From assembly GCA_905197435.1 (NCBI GenBank), contig CAJJYX010000001.1, forward strand, positions 11,857 to 75,856: a stretch of 64,000 nucleotides of DNA. The letters are read 5' to 3'. Source of the DNA: an uncultured Bacteroides sp. GTDB taxonomy: Bacteria > Bacteroidota > Bacteroidia > Bacteroidales > Bacteroidaceae. The position numbers and the translations under genes were made by a program. Positions 17,388-26,213 of the stretch are shown piece by piece. The notes under the pieces were generated by a model, which had not been told where the DNA came from, ran no database searches, and saw only the letters and a list, made by a program, of their open reading frames with translations. Every line of letters starts with the position of its first letter. Within the stretch, counting starts at the first letter, position 1.

Positions 17388-18275
17388 ATGAAAAAGATAT
17401 TTTTATTCGTGTCTTTTGCAGGTATGCTTGTTTCCTGTAATTCCGGTTCCGATTACGATGCCACGGGTATATTTGAAGCAACGAGTGTTACCGTTTCGGC
17501 TGAAACATCCGGAAAAATCATTTCGCTCGACATAAGAGAAGGTGATACCATTACTATCGGCAAGACCGTAGGAGCCATAGACACGACGACGCTCGTACTT
17601 CGCCGTAAGCAGCTCCAAAGCCAGATGGCTTCGATAGAAAGTTCACGCCCCGACATTGCCAAACAAATCGAAAGCCTGCGGCAACAGATTGCCCAACAGC
17701 GCACGGAATGTCATCGTATAGAGAACATGCTCAAAGATGGTGCCGCCACACAAAAACAGGCTGATGACGCAGAGGCTATGCTTAAAATTCTGAACGGACA
17801 GTTGGAGGCGACACTCTCCACGTTGAACAAAAATACTGCTTCAATCAGCGAAAACGCCCTGTCGGTCAATTACCAGATAGAACAGATAGACGACCAGATT
17901 GAAAAAAGCCGCATCGTCGCTCCCATTACAGGAACAGTACTGACGAAATATGCCGAACCGAAAGAATTTGCTGCGACAGGCCGACAATTGTTCAAGGTCG
18001 CTGATATGCATGATGTATACCTGCGGGCTTACTTCACCTCTTCACAAGTCGCTTCATTACGTCTTGGACAGCAAGTCACAGTCATAGCCGATTTCGGTGG
18101 CGACAAGCATTATGAATACCCTGGCAAAATCTGTTGGATTGCCGAGGAGAGCGAATTCACCCCAAAATCCATACAAACGAACGATTCGCGAGCCAATCTG
18201 GTGTATGCCGTAAAAATCTCTGTTTATAATGACGGCAGACTGAAATTGGGACTATATGGAGGCGTAAGATTATGA
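17388..18275 (+). CDS. HlyD/YbhG-type periplasmic adaptor lipoprotein
   Basis: 295-residue membrane fusion protein. A lipobox (LVSC, Cys17) indicates lipid anchoring. The lipoyl-like half sits at about 30-65 (FEATSVTVSAETSGKIISLD), a coiled-coil hairpin at about 75-170 and the second lipoyl half near IVAPITGTVLTKYAEP. The gene overlaps the following ATPase by 4 bp (ATGA). It should bridge the ABC-2 permeases and the TolC-like channel of the same operon. Confidence 0.92.
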   Translation: MKKIFLFVSFAGMLVSCNSGSDYDATGIFEATSVTVSAETSGKIISLDIREGDTITIGKTVGAIDTTTLVLRRKQLQSQMASIESSRPDIAKQIESLRQQIAQQRTECHRIENMLKDGAATQKQADDAEAMLKILNGQLEATLSTLNKNTASISENALSVNYQIEQIDDQIEKSRIVAPITGTVLTKYAEPKEFAATGRQLFKVADMHDVYLRAYFTSSQVASLRLGQQVTVIADFGGDKHYEYPGKICWIAEESEFTPKSIQTNDSRANLVYAVKISVYNDGRLKLGLYGGVRL

Positions 18276-19180
18276 ATGCGATAGAAATCAACGGCATTTC
18301 CAAATCCTATGGAGCGGTAAAAGCTCTCGACGGAATAACGCTGTCAGTTCATAAAGCCGAGTTATTCGGGCTGATAGGTCCCGACGGAGCCGGTAAAACC
18401 ACCCTTTTCCGCATCCTCACGACGTTACTGAATCCCGATTGCGGCACGGCATCGGTTGCCGGACTTGACGTGCGGCAACAGTATCGCGACATCCGCAATG
18501 TCGTGGGATATATGCCCAGCCGGTTCTCGCTCTATCCCGACTTATCAGTCTCCGAGAATCTCGATTTTTTTGCAGCTTTGTTCGGAGTGGATGTGCGGAC
18601 AAATTATGAACTCATCGCACCAATCTACAATCAAATCGCTCCGTTCGCCGGACGTCGGGCAGGTAAACTCTCCGGAGGCATGAAACAAAAGCTGGCTCTG
18701 TGTTGCGCCTTGATCCACAGGCCTGCCGTCCTTTTCCTTGACGAACCGACTACCGGAGTCGATGCCGTGTCGAGAAGCGAGTTCTGGCAGATGCTCGCCG
18801 AATTGAAGGACAAGGGCATTACCATTTTCGTATCGACACCCTACATGGATGAGGCGCAAGCATGCGACCGTGTGGCATTGATTGACAAGGGGCGTATTCT
18901 TGCCATCGACACACCGACGAGACTCAGTACAGGTTCCGATAAAAATCTTTATGAAGTTTCGGCACGTGAGATGTGGCCCCTGATGCTTGCATTGAGGAAA
19001 CTGCCGCAGGTGGCGGACTGCTATACCTTCGGAGAGGCACACCATGTCGTGACAAAAGAGGGATTCGACCCTTCCGCTACTGTCGAAGCGCTGGAGCGTT
19101 CCGGCCTGCACGATGTGAGTATATCCCCGGCAGAAGGGAACATAGAAGATTTGTTTATTAAACTGATGCGCAATGGGTAA
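18272..19180 (+). CDS. ABC transporter ATP-binding protein (YbhF N-half type)
   Basis: 302-residue cytoplasmic ATPase. Walker A is GPDGAGKTT, the signature is LSGGMKQKLALC and Walker B is VLFLDEPTTGVD. About 80 residues follow the ATPase core. In E. coli YbhF two such ATPase units are fused; here they are separate, overlapping genes. Partner of the next ATPase and of the two ABC-2 permeases. Confidence 0.93.
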   Translation: MNAIEINGISKSYGAVKALDGITLSVHKAELFGLIGPDGAGKTTLFRILTTLLNPDCGTASVAGLDVRQQYRDIRNVVGYMPSRFSLYPDLSVSENLDFFAALFGVDVRTNYELIAPIYNQIAPFAGRRAGKLSGGMKQKLALCCALIHRPAVLFLDEPTTGVDAVSRSEFWQMLAELKDKGITIFVSTPYMDEAQACDRVALIDKGRILAIDTPTRLSTGSDKNLYEVSAREMWPLMLALRKLPQVADCYTFGEAHHVVTKEGFDPSATVEALERSGLHDVSISPAEGNIEDLFIKLMRNG

Positions 19181-19922
19181 GGACGGCAATAAAGTAATAT
19201 CGGTAAAGGGACTGACCAAACGGTTCGGTTCATTTACAGCGGTAGATCACATCACGTTTGATGTGACAGAAGGTGAGATATTCGGTTTTCTTGGGGCGAA
19301 TGGTGCAGGCAAGACCACTGCCATGCGTATGTTATGCGGATTGAGCTTTCCGACGGAAGGCAAAGGTTCGGTGGCCGGATTCGATGTGATGACACAGAGT
19401 GAGCAGATAAAAAGGCATATAGGATACATGAGCCAACGTTTTTCACTTTACGAGGATTTGACAGTGAGCGAGAACCTGCATTTCTTTGCTGGAATCTACG
19501 GCATGAAATCCGATATGGCAAAAAAACGGATTAACGAACTACTTGAACAGCTTCGTTTCACCAAAGAACGCGACACGATAGTCGGCAGCCTGCCTCTTGG
19601 CTGGAAACAGAAACTTTCATTTGCCGTGGCCACCGTACATCGCCCGAAAGTGGTCTTTCTCGATGAGCCCACGGGCGGAGTAGACCCCATCACACGGCGT
19701 CAGTTTTGGGAACTCATCTATTCTTCCGTGAGCGAGGGAATAACCGTATTCGTTACCACGCATTACATGGACGAAGCCGAATACTGCAACCGACTTTCGG
19801 TGATGGTGGACGGACAGATAAAAGCACTGGATACCCCCAAAGCCCTCAAATGCCATTATGAGGTAAAAACGATGGATGAGGTATTCCGCATTATTGCACG
19901 TGGTGCGACACGCTCGGATTAA
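19173..19922 (+). CDS. ABC transporter ATP-binding protein (YbhF C-half type)
   Basis: 249 residues. Walker A (GANGAGKTT) and Walker B (VVFLDEPTGGVDP) are intact, but the signature is SLPLGWKQKLSFA in place of LSGGQ. The second ATPase unit of YbhF-type exporters commonly reads LPLG(F/W)(K/R)Q, so this is a family trait. It overlaps the preceding ATPase gene by 8 bp. The pair probably forms an asymmetric ATPase dimer. Confidence 0.92.
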   Translation: MGKDGNKVISVKGLTKRFGSFTAVDHITFDVTEGEIFGFLGANGAGKTTAMRMLCGLSFPTEGKGSVAGFDVMTQSEQIKRHIGYMSQRFSLYEDLTVSENLHFFAGIYGMKSDMAKKRINELLEQLRFTKERDTIVGSLPLGWKQKLSFAVATVHRPKVVFLDEPTGGVDPITRRQFWELIYSSVSEGITVFVTTHYMDEAEYCNRLSVMVDGQIKALDTPKALKCHYEVKTMDEVFRIIARGATRSD

Positions 19923-19934
19923 CCTAAAAAAGCT

Positions 19935-20996
19935 ATGAATATGATATCATTTATACCATTCATAAAAAAGGAGACGCTCCATATCTTGCGCGATTCGCGT
20001 ACCATGATTATTGTACTGCTCATACCGGTGATACTCATGGTTCTGTTCGGATTCGCCATATCGACAGAAGTAAACAATGTCAATGTGGTGGCTGTCACGC
20101 CCGTGCAGAACGACTATATACGAGAGATATTATCGCGTGTCAGTGAGAATTCCTACATAACTTTCAAAGGATGCATTACGCCCGGCGATATTGATGCCAC
20201 ACTCCGGCAAGGGAAAGCTGATGCGGTGATCGTTTTCAGTAATGACACACCGACTCCCGACATCGAATTGATCATGGATGCGTCGAAAACCAACACCGTG
20301 CAATCAGCAGCTGCATACGTGCAAGGAATCGTATCCGCCGGAGGGCAGACCGCTGTACCTATTATAACACGGACACTATATAATCCCCAGATGAAAAGCG
20401 CATACAACTTTGTACCCGGAATCATGGGAATGCTTTTCATGCTGATATGTGCCATGATGACCTCTGTGTCGATTGTCCGCGAAAAAGAGACCGGAACTAT
20501 GGAAGTGCTCCTCGTTTCGCCCGTCCGCCCCATGCGCATTGTGATAGCAAAGCTCGTTCCTTACTTCATCCTGTCATGCGTTGTTCTTACAACCATATTA
20601 CTGATTGCTTACGGGCTGCTTGACCTGCCGTTATCCGCTACCGTGATTAACGTGGTATGGGTGTCATTGCTCTATATCGTCCTGTCGCTTGCACTTGGCA
20701 TACTGATTTCCACCACGACCGAGCAACAGGTAGTGGCACTTCTGGTTTCGGCGATGCTGTTCATGCTCCCGGTAATCATGCTCTCCGGTATGTTGTTCCC
20801 GGTGGAAAATATGCCGCTCGTATTGCAATGGGTGTCCTGCATCGTGCCTGCACGATGGTATATCGATGCCATGCGCAAGTTGATGATAGAGCAATTACCC
20901 ATAAGCGGGGTGCTCGATGATGTAATGATTATGGTGGGAATGGCCACATTGATTATTACCGTTGCCATCCGAAAATTCAACGATAAACTCGAATAA
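19935..20996 (+). CDS. ABC-2 type permease (YbhS-like)
   Basis: 353-residue inner-membrane permease. One N-terminal helix (TMIIVLLIPVILMVLFGFAIS) is followed by an extracytoplasmic domain of about 130 residues and five C-terminal helices. IVREKETGTMEVLLVSPVRP is the hallmark ABC-2 coupling loop. LSGMLFPVENMPLVLQW precedes the last helices, as in the YhhJ/YbhS family. Its stop overlaps the start of the second permease. Confidence 0.93.
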   Translation: MNMISFIPFIKKETLHILRDSRTMIIVLLIPVILMVLFGFAISTEVNNVNVVAVTPVQNDYIREILSRVSENSYITFKGCITPGDIDATLRQGKADAVIVFSNDTPTPDIELIMDASKTNTVQSAAAYVQGIVSAGGQTAVPIITRTLYNPQMKSAYNFVPGIMGMLFMLICAMMTSVSIVREKETGTMEVLLVSPVRPMRIVIAKLVPYFILSCVVLTTILLIAYGLLDLPLSATVINVVWVSLLYIVLSLALGILISTTTEQQVVALLVSAMLFMLPVIMLSGMLFPVENMPLVLQWVSCIVPARWYIDAMRKLMIEQLPISGVLDDVMIMVGMATLIITVAIRKFNDKLE

Positions 20997-22102
20997 TGAT
21001 GTATACACTATTCATATTATTAAAAAAGGAGTTCATCCAGTTCCGGCGTAATAAGTTCATGCCGAAATTGGTTGTCATATTTCCCGTCATGGTAATGCTC
21101 GTCATTCCGCTTGTCACGACGATGGATGTAAAAAATGTGAGTGTGGCCATTGTGGATCTTGACAGATCCGAAACATCGCGGCGTATTATTTCCGATATGC
21201 ATGCATCTCCCAACCTGGCACTTTCCTTCTATACCGCGATGTACGACGATGCCCTACGTGCAGTTGAGAAAGGCAACGCCGATGTAATACTTCAAATTCC
21301 TGCAGATTACGAAAAGGAGCTCGTCGGTGGCAATTCTCCCGTCATAAGCCTTTCGGCTAACGGGGTCAATGCCACGAAAGGCCAGCTCGGGGCGCAATAT
21401 CTTTCACGATCCGTAATGAAGACCCTGAGAACACTGAGTATGGAACAGGGTATTACCTTGCCCGAAGAGAGCGTGTTCATTCAGAACCGCTATAATCCCA
21501 CACTCGATTATCCGTTTTACATGGTTCCGGCTCTGATGGCCATATTGGTCATCATGATATGCGGATTCCTGCCCGCCCTCAATCTGGTCAGTGAGAAAGA
21601 GACGGGAACCATCGAACAAATCAACGTCTCGCCCGTAGGTCGCCTCACGTTCACGCTCTCTAAACTGATTCCCTACTGGATCATCGGGCTGGTAGTGCTT
21701 TCGCTTGCCATGATGATCGCATGGTTTGCCTACGGACTTGTTCCGGCAGGTTCTACCCTGACGGTATATGCAGCGACATTGCTTTTCAGCTTTGTCATGT
21801 CCGGGCTTGGTATAGCTATCGCCAATTGTTCCTCCACCATGCAGCAGAGCATGTACATGATGTTCTTTTTCATCATTATCTTCCAACTCATGAGTGGACT
21901 GATGACCCCGATAGACTCTATGCCACAGTGGGCACAATACATCACATACGCCATTCCACCACGTTATTTCATCGAAATCATGCGTTCGGTCTATCTGAAA
22001 GGCACTTCGTTCATCGAATTATGGACGGATTTTGCCGTCCTGACCGGTTTTGCGGTAATCATGTGTGTGATAGCCATGCTCACTTATAAAAAACAGTCGT
22101 AA
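20996..22102 (+). CDS. ABC-2 type permease (YbhR-like)
   Basis: 368-residue paralogue of the preceding permease with the same layout. LVSEKETGTIEQINVSPVGR is the coupling loop, and MSGLMTPIDSMPQWAQYITYAIPPRYF is the conserved stretch before the last helix (only partly shared with the first permease). The two permeases probably form a heterodimer driven by the two ATPases. Last gene of the TetR-controlled operon. No clear terminator follows before the tRNA genes. Confidence 0.92.
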   Translation: MMYTLFILLKKEFIQFRRNKFMPKLVVIFPVMVMLVIPLVTTMDVKNVSVAIVDLDRSETSRRIISDMHASPNLALSFYTAMYDDALRAVEKGNADVILQIPADYEKELVGGNSPVISLSANGVNATKGQLGAQYLSRSVMKTLRTLSMEQGITLPEESVFIQNRYNPTLDYPFYMVPALMAILVIMICGFLPALNLVSEKETGTIEQINVSPVGRLTFTLSKLIPYWIIGLVVLSLAMMIAWFAYGLVPAGSTLTVYAATLLFSFVMSGLGIAIANCSSTMQQSMYMMFFFIIIFQLMSGLMTPIDSMPQWAQYITYAIPPRYFIEIMRSVYLKGTSFIELWTDFAVLTGFAVIMCVIAMLTYKKQS

Positions 22103-22362
22103 TTCATCCTCAAAACCTATCATTCAAATACTTCTATGCACCTTCAAACAGAAACTCATAATGTGAGCTATACCCTGCTCATTGTGCTGCAGGCATGTTA
22201 GTATATGAAATAAAAATTACCGCTATGCTTAAACCTCCAATAGAGTACGCAAACATGACACTGGCTGCAATAATGATACATCTTTAAATCTCTGTTTGTT
22301 CATTCCTTATGCTCCCGGACTGGAAGATGGCACCTTTTTTAGATATTTTTCCTCTAAAAGCC
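22103..22362. other. intergenic region, nothing found
   Basis: Between the second permease and the tRNA promoter I see no ORF with coding character, no hairpin with a T-run and no repeat. Confidence 0.5.
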
Positions 22363-22392
22363 TTGTGGTATAAAAAAAACTCTTTATCTTTG
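22363..22392 (+). promoter_or_regulatory. promoter of the tRNA-Phe/tRNA-Pro unit
   Basis: TTG at 22363 and TATCTTTG at 22385-22392 are 19 bp apart and lie 17 bp before the first tRNA. Confidence 0.6.
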
Positions 22393-22409
22393 CACCCGCA
22401 AACGAAAAA

Positions 22410-22482
22410 GGTGCCATAGCTCAGTTGGTAGAGCAAAGGACTGAAAATCCTTGTGTCCCCGGTTCGATTCCTGGTGGCACCA
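22410..22482 (+). tRNA. tRNA-Phe (GAA)
   Basis: 73-nt cloverleaf. The acceptor arm GGTGCCA pairs with TGGCACC, the D-arm is GCTCAGTTGGTAGAGC, the anticodon loop CTGAAAA within GGACTGAAAATCC gives GAA, and the T-arm contains GGTTCGATTCC. The 3' CCA is not encoded. Confidence 0.96.
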
Positions 22483-22497
22483 CTTTTCAAAAGCAAT

Positions 22498-22570
22498 CGG
22501 AATGTAGCGCAGTTGGTAGCGCACTACGTTCGGGACGTAGGGGTCGGGCGTTCGAGTCGCCTCATTCCGA
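22498..22570 (+). tRNA. tRNA-Pro (CGG)
   Basis: 73-nt cloverleaf. The acceptor arm CGGAATG pairs with CATTCCG, the D-arm is GCGCAGTTGGTAGCGC, the anticodon stem CTACG/CGTAG encloses TTCGGGA (anticodon CGG) and the T-arm contains GTTCGAGTC. The 3' CCA is not encoded. It lies 15 bp after tRNA-Phe. Confidence 0.95.
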
Positions 22571-22576
22571 CTACGA

Positions 22577-22607
22577 GGCTTAACTTTCAACAAGTTAAGC
22601 CTTTTTT
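22577..22607 (+). terminator. terminator after the tRNA pair
   Basis: GGCTTAACTT (22577-22586) pairs with AAGTTAAGCC (22592-22601), followed by TTTTTT. Confidence 0.92.
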
Positions 22608-22892
22608 GTTCCACAAAATCCAAGAAACGCAGCACTTCGCAAATCTTGGGACATGGAGAAGTTCTATATCTGCGTAAAAGAAGAAACGCCCACGCTCCAG
22701 AACTATAAGGAAGCCGACAACAAGACATACAATAAGAATAGATAGAGGATAGTCCCCAAATGCACTTCTTTTATTTCTAAGATTATTATCTTCCAGAACA
22801 AATTAAGCCCATCTTTCAAAGAAAAATGCACAAAACATACATAAAACAAAGAAAAAACTCTCCTTTTTGCATATTCTTTCCGAAATAATCCC
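22608..22892. other. gene-poor region with a 30-codon ORF
   Basis: The only reading frame of note is 22653-22745 (plus, 30 codons, MEKFYICVKEETPTLQNYKE...). It has no recognised relative and no promoter, and could be chance or the remnant of an element inserted beside the tRNA genes. Confidence 0.3.
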
Positions 22893-22900
22893 TAATTTTG
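22893..22900 (+). promoter_or_regulatory. -7 element for argR
   Basis: TAATTTTG fits TAnnTTTG, 28 bp before the argR start. A TTTG at 22866 is a possible -33 box at a slightly long spacing. Confidence 0.5.
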
Positions 22901-22928
22901 CGCCACTCTTAGAATAATTATACAGAAA

Positions 22929-23402
22929 ATGAAGAAAAAAACCAATCGGTTAGATGCCATCAAGATGATTATCTCAAGCAAAGACGTCAGTTCTCAGGAA
23001 GAACTGTTGCAAGCTTTGGGAAAGGAAGGCTTTGAACTGACACAAGCCACCTTGTCACGCGACTTGAAACAGCTGAAAGTAGCGAAAGCAGCAAACATGA
23101 ACGGGAAATACGTATATGTGCTGCCCAACAACATTATGTATAAACGTTCGAACGACCAGAGTGCAAGTGAAATGCTGATGACAAGCGGTTTCGTTTCACT
23201 TCAATTTTCGGGTAATATTGCCGTCATCCGCACCCGTCCCGGATATGCCAGCAGCATGGCTTACGACATCGACAACCGGGAGTGTCCCGTCATTCTGGGC
23301 ACCATTGCCGGAGACGACACCATCATGTTGGTCGTACACGAAGCGGCGTCACACGATGAAGTGCGCAACTTCCTGTCGCAAATCATCCCGAACATCAAAT
23401 GA
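22929..23402 (+). CDS. argR: arginine repressor ArgR
   Basis: 157 residues, the normal ArgR length. The N-terminal winged helix includes SSQEELLQALGKEGFELTQA and TLSRDLKQLKVAK. The C-terminal domain has the arginine-binding and hexamer region (GTIAGDDTIMLVVHEAA, where the two Asp residues would contact arginine). It heads the arginine gene cluster and would sense arginine to control it, probably including its own promoter. I could not identify ARG boxes with confidence. Confidence 0.95.
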   Translation: MKKKTNRLDAIKMIISSKDVSSQEELLQALGKEGFELTQATLSRDLKQLKVAKAANMNGKYVYVLPNNIMYKRSNDQSASEMLMTSGFVSLQFSGNIAVIRTRPGYASSMAYDIDNRECPVILGTIAGDDTIMLVVHEAASHDEVRNFLSQIIPNIK

Positions 23403-23437
23403 CAGATAACAACAAAAAACAAGAAATTAAATAAGAA

Positions 23438-23995
23438 ATGGATTCGAAACAAATTGATGTGATGGTGGCTGATGCCTCACATGAAGTTTACGTAGACAAG
23501 ATTTTGGATACCATCCGGGAAGCAGCCAAAGTACGCGGAACGGGCATCGCAGAACGCACACACGAATACGTAGCTACTAAGATGAAAGAAGGAAAGGCCA
23601 TTATTGCCTTGTGTGGAGACGATTTTGCAGGTTTCACCTACATAGAGAGCTGGGGCAACAAGCAGTATGTAGCAACTTCCGGTCTGATAGTACACCCCAA
23701 ATACCGGGGTCTGGGACTGGCAAAACGTATCAAAAACGCCTCTTTCCGCCTGGCACGCTTACGATGGCCCAATGCCAAAGTTTTCAGCCTCACCAGTGGG
23801 GCTGCCGTCATGAAAATGAATACCGAGCTGGGATATGTGCCCGTCACCTTCAACGAACTGACCGATGACGAATCCTTCTGGAAAGGTTGCGAAGGCTGTA
23901 TCAACCATGATATATTGGTAGCCAAGAACCGTAAATTCTGCATTTGCACAGCAATGCTTTACGACCCGAAGCTGCACGAAGAAGATAAAATATAA
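23438..23995 (+). CDS. GNAT acyltransferase, probable N-succinylglutamate synthase
   Basis: 185-residue GNAT protein with the acyl-CoA-binding loop VHPKYRGLGLAKRIKN (about 87-102) and the preceding strand TSGLIV. It lies between argR and argG. Bacteroides makes arginine through N-succinylated intermediates, since its transcarbamylase uses N-succinylornithine. My recollection is that fitness data in B. thetaiotaomicron point to the GNAT gene at this position as the N-succinylglutamate synthase. By position and family that role is likely here; it is not shown by the sequence alone. An N-acetylglutamate synthase is the main alternative. Confidence 0.78.
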   Translation: MDSKQIDVMVADASHEVYVDKILDTIREAAKVRGTGIAERTHEYVATKMKEGKAIIALCGDDFAGFTYIESWGNKQYVATSGLIVHPKYRGLGLAKRIKNASFRLARLRWPNAKVFSLTSGAAVMKMNTELGYVPVTFNELTDDESFWKGCEGCINHDILVAKNRKFCICTAMLYDPKLHEEDKI

Positions 23996-24008
23996 AAATA
24001 CTAAGGAT

Positions 24009-25243
24009 ATGGAAAAGAAGAAGAAAGTAGTAGTCGCATTCAGCGGAGGTTTGGAACAGAGTATGAGTATCTGATGCGCAAGGCGGATAAAGCTCTGTAT
24101 CTTGCCAAGGAAAAAGGATACGAAGTATATGCAGCTTGTGCCAACACGGGCGGATTCAGTGCCGAGCAGTTGAAGACAAATGAAGAAAATGCCTACAAGC
24201 TGGGTGCCAAAGAATACGTCACCATTGACGTGACGCAGGAGTACTACGAAAAAAGCTTGAAATACATGGTATTCGGCAATGTCTTGCGTAACGGTACCTA
24301 TCCTATTTCTGTAAGTTCCGAACGCATTTTCCAAGCATTGGCCATCGCGCGCTATGCCAACGAGATTGGCGCTGATGCCATCGCCCACGGTTCTACGGGT
24401 GCGGGTAACGACCAGATTCGTTTCGACATGACTTTCCTTGTAATGGCTCCGGGTGTGGAAATCATCACGCTGACACGCGATATGGCACTGAGCCGTCAAG
24501 AAGAAATCGACTATCTGAACAAGCATGGTTTTGCCGCCGACTTTGCCAAGCTGAAATACTCCTACAACGTAGGTCTGTGGGGTACCTCCATCTGCGGTGG
24601 CGAGATTTTGGATTCTGCACAAGGGCTTCCCGAAAGCGCCTATCTGAAACATTGCACCAAAGAGGGCAGCGAGCAGTTGCGCCTTACTTTTGAAAAAGGT
24701 GAACTGAAAGCCGTGAATGACGAAACATTCGACGACCCCATCAAAGCCATCCAGAAGGTAGAAGAAATAGGTGCGGCATACGGTATCGGCCGCGACATGC
24801 ACGTAGGCGACACGATTATCGGTATCAAAGGCCGCGTAGGTTTCGAAGCCGCAGCACCCATGCTGATTATCGGTGCCCACAAGTTCCTGGAGAAATACAC
24901 CTTGAGCAAATGGCAACAATACTGGAAGGACCAGGTGGCCAACTGGTATGGCATGTTCCTGCACGAAAGCCAATATCTGGAACCGGTAATGCGCGACATC
25001 GAAGCTATGCTGGAATCCTCGCAACGTAACGTAAACGGTACGGCTATTCTTGAACTCCACCCGCTCTGCTTCTCTACCGTAGGTGTAGAAAGTAAAGACG
25101 ACCTTGTGAAAAACAAGTTCGGCGAATACGGTGAGATGCAGAAAGGATGGACGGCAGAAGATGCCAAGGGCTTCATCAAAGTAACCTCCACGGCACTGCG
25201 CGCTTATTATTCAAATCATAAAGACGAGAAGGAGGGCATATGA
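24009..25243 (+). pseudogene. argG: argininosuccinate synthase with disrupted N-terminal ATP-binding loop
   Basis: The enzyme joins citrulline and aspartate using ATP. The expected start is ATG 24009 (MEKKKKVVVAFSGGL...), but after SGGL the frame reads EQSMSI and stops at 24072-24074. The rest of the protein is intact in another frame, opening at ATG 24074, which overlaps that stop. From Tyr (codon at 24098) onward the sequence is normal (YLAKEKGYEVYAACANTGG to the C-terminus). The family's nucleotide loop SGGLDTS is thus lost and about 42 bp (24056-24097) are foreign to the gene. The 389-residue downstream product lacks the first beta-strand and P-loop. Either a real inactivation or a sequence error. 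The stop overlaps the argC ATG. Confidence 0.75.
24056..24097 (+). other. foreign 42-bp segment inside argG
   Basis: This segment stands where the family predicts about 19 bp encoding the end of SGGLDTS and the next helix, and the net change shifts the frame. Read in the downstream frame it gives EYEYLMRKADKAL followed by YLAKEKG, which looks like the C-terminal end of GGDEF domains (ADKALYxAKxxG). I found no second copy in the window. Confidence 0.5.
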
Positions 25244-26208
25244 TTAAAGTCGGAATCATTGGCGGAGCCGGATACACGGCAGGCGAACTGATACGCCTAC
25301 TGCTCAACCACCCAGAGGCGAAAATTGTATTCGTAAACAGTTCGAGCAATGCCGGCAACAAAATTACCGATGTACACGAAGGACTGTACGGTGAAACAGA
25401 TTTGGTATTCACCGACCAGCTCCCGCTGGAAGAAATCGACGTACTGTTTTTCTGTACGGCACATGGCGACACGAAGAAGTTCCTCGAAAGCCATAACGTA
25501 CCCGAGGAACTGAAAATCATCGACCTCTCCATGGACTACCGCATAGCTTCTCCCGAACACGACTTCATCTACGGCCTGCCGGAACTGAACCGCCGTGCCA
25601 CTTGCAAGGCAAAGCATGTAGCCAATCCCGGCTGCTTTGCCACCTGCATCCAACTGGGACTGTTGCCGCTTGCCAAGCACCTGATGCTGAACGGCGACAT
25701 CATGGTGAATGCCATCACCGGAAGCACGGGTGCCGGAGTGAAGCCGGGCGCAACGAGCCACTTCAGTTGGCGCAACAACAACATGAGTGTCTACAAAGCT
25801 TTCGAACACCAGCACGTACCTGAAATCAAACAATCACTCAAACAGTTGCAGAACAGTTTCGACGCGGAGATTGACTTCATCCCCTACCGAGGTGACTTCC
25901 CGCGCGGCATCTTCGCCACCATTGTCGTAAAGACCAAAGTGGCTCTGGAAGAAATCGTCCGTATGTACAAAGAATACTACGCCAAAGATTCCTTTACCCA
26001 TATCGTGGAGAAGAACATCGACCTGAAGCAAGTGGTGAACACCAACAAATGCCTCATCCACCTGGAGAAGCACGGCGACAAGCTGCTCATCATCTCCTGC
26101 ATCGACAATTTGCTGAAAGGTGCCAGCGGTCAAGCCGTCCACAACATGAATTTAATGTTTAACCTGGAAGAGACCGTAGGATTACGGTTGAAACCTTCTG
26201 CATTCTAA
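25240..26208 (+). CDS. argC: N-acetyl/N-succinyl-gamma-glutamyl-phosphate reductase
   Basis: 322 residues. An N-terminal NADP-binding Rossmann motif (IIGGAGYTAGELIRLL) is followed by the catalytic Cys in ANPGCFATC and the dimerisation domain with the HQHVPEIKQ and FPRGIFATIV motifs. It reduces the acylated glutamyl phosphate to the semialdehyde in arginine synthesis. The ATG overlaps the argG stop (ATGA), which implies translational coupling. In Bacteroides the substrate is probably the succinylated form. Confidence 0.95.
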   Translation: MIKVGIIGGAGYTAGELIRLLLNHPEAKIVFVNSSSNAGNKITDVHEGLYGETDLVFTDQLPLEEIDVLFFCTAHGDTKKFLESHNVPEELKIIDLSMDYRIASPEHDFIYGLPELNRRATCKAKHVANPGCFATCIQLGLLPLAKHLMLNGDIMVNAITGSTGAGVKPGATSHFSWRNNNMSVYKAFEHQHVPEIKQSLKQLQNSFDAEIDFIPYRGDFPRGIFATIVVKTKVALEEIVRMYKEYYAKDSFTHIVEKNIDLKQVVNTNKCLIHLEKHGDKLLIISCIDNLLKGASGQAVHNMNLMFNLEETVGLRLKPSAF

Positions 26209-26213
26209 GAGAA

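Noticed and set aside
19173-19922. Second ATPase as an inactive protein because LSGGQ is missing
   Set aside because: The LPLGWKQ form is usual for the second ATPase unit of YbhF-type exporters, and Walker A and B are intact.
22653-22745. 30-codon ORF after the tRNA-Pro terminator as a real gene
   Set aside because: No promoter, no recognisable relative and short length. It is mentioned only as part of the gene-poor interval.
23759-25060. 433-codon open frame on the minus strand
   Set aside because: It is antisense to argG and the GNAT gene, with no motif, no promoter and shadow-like composition.
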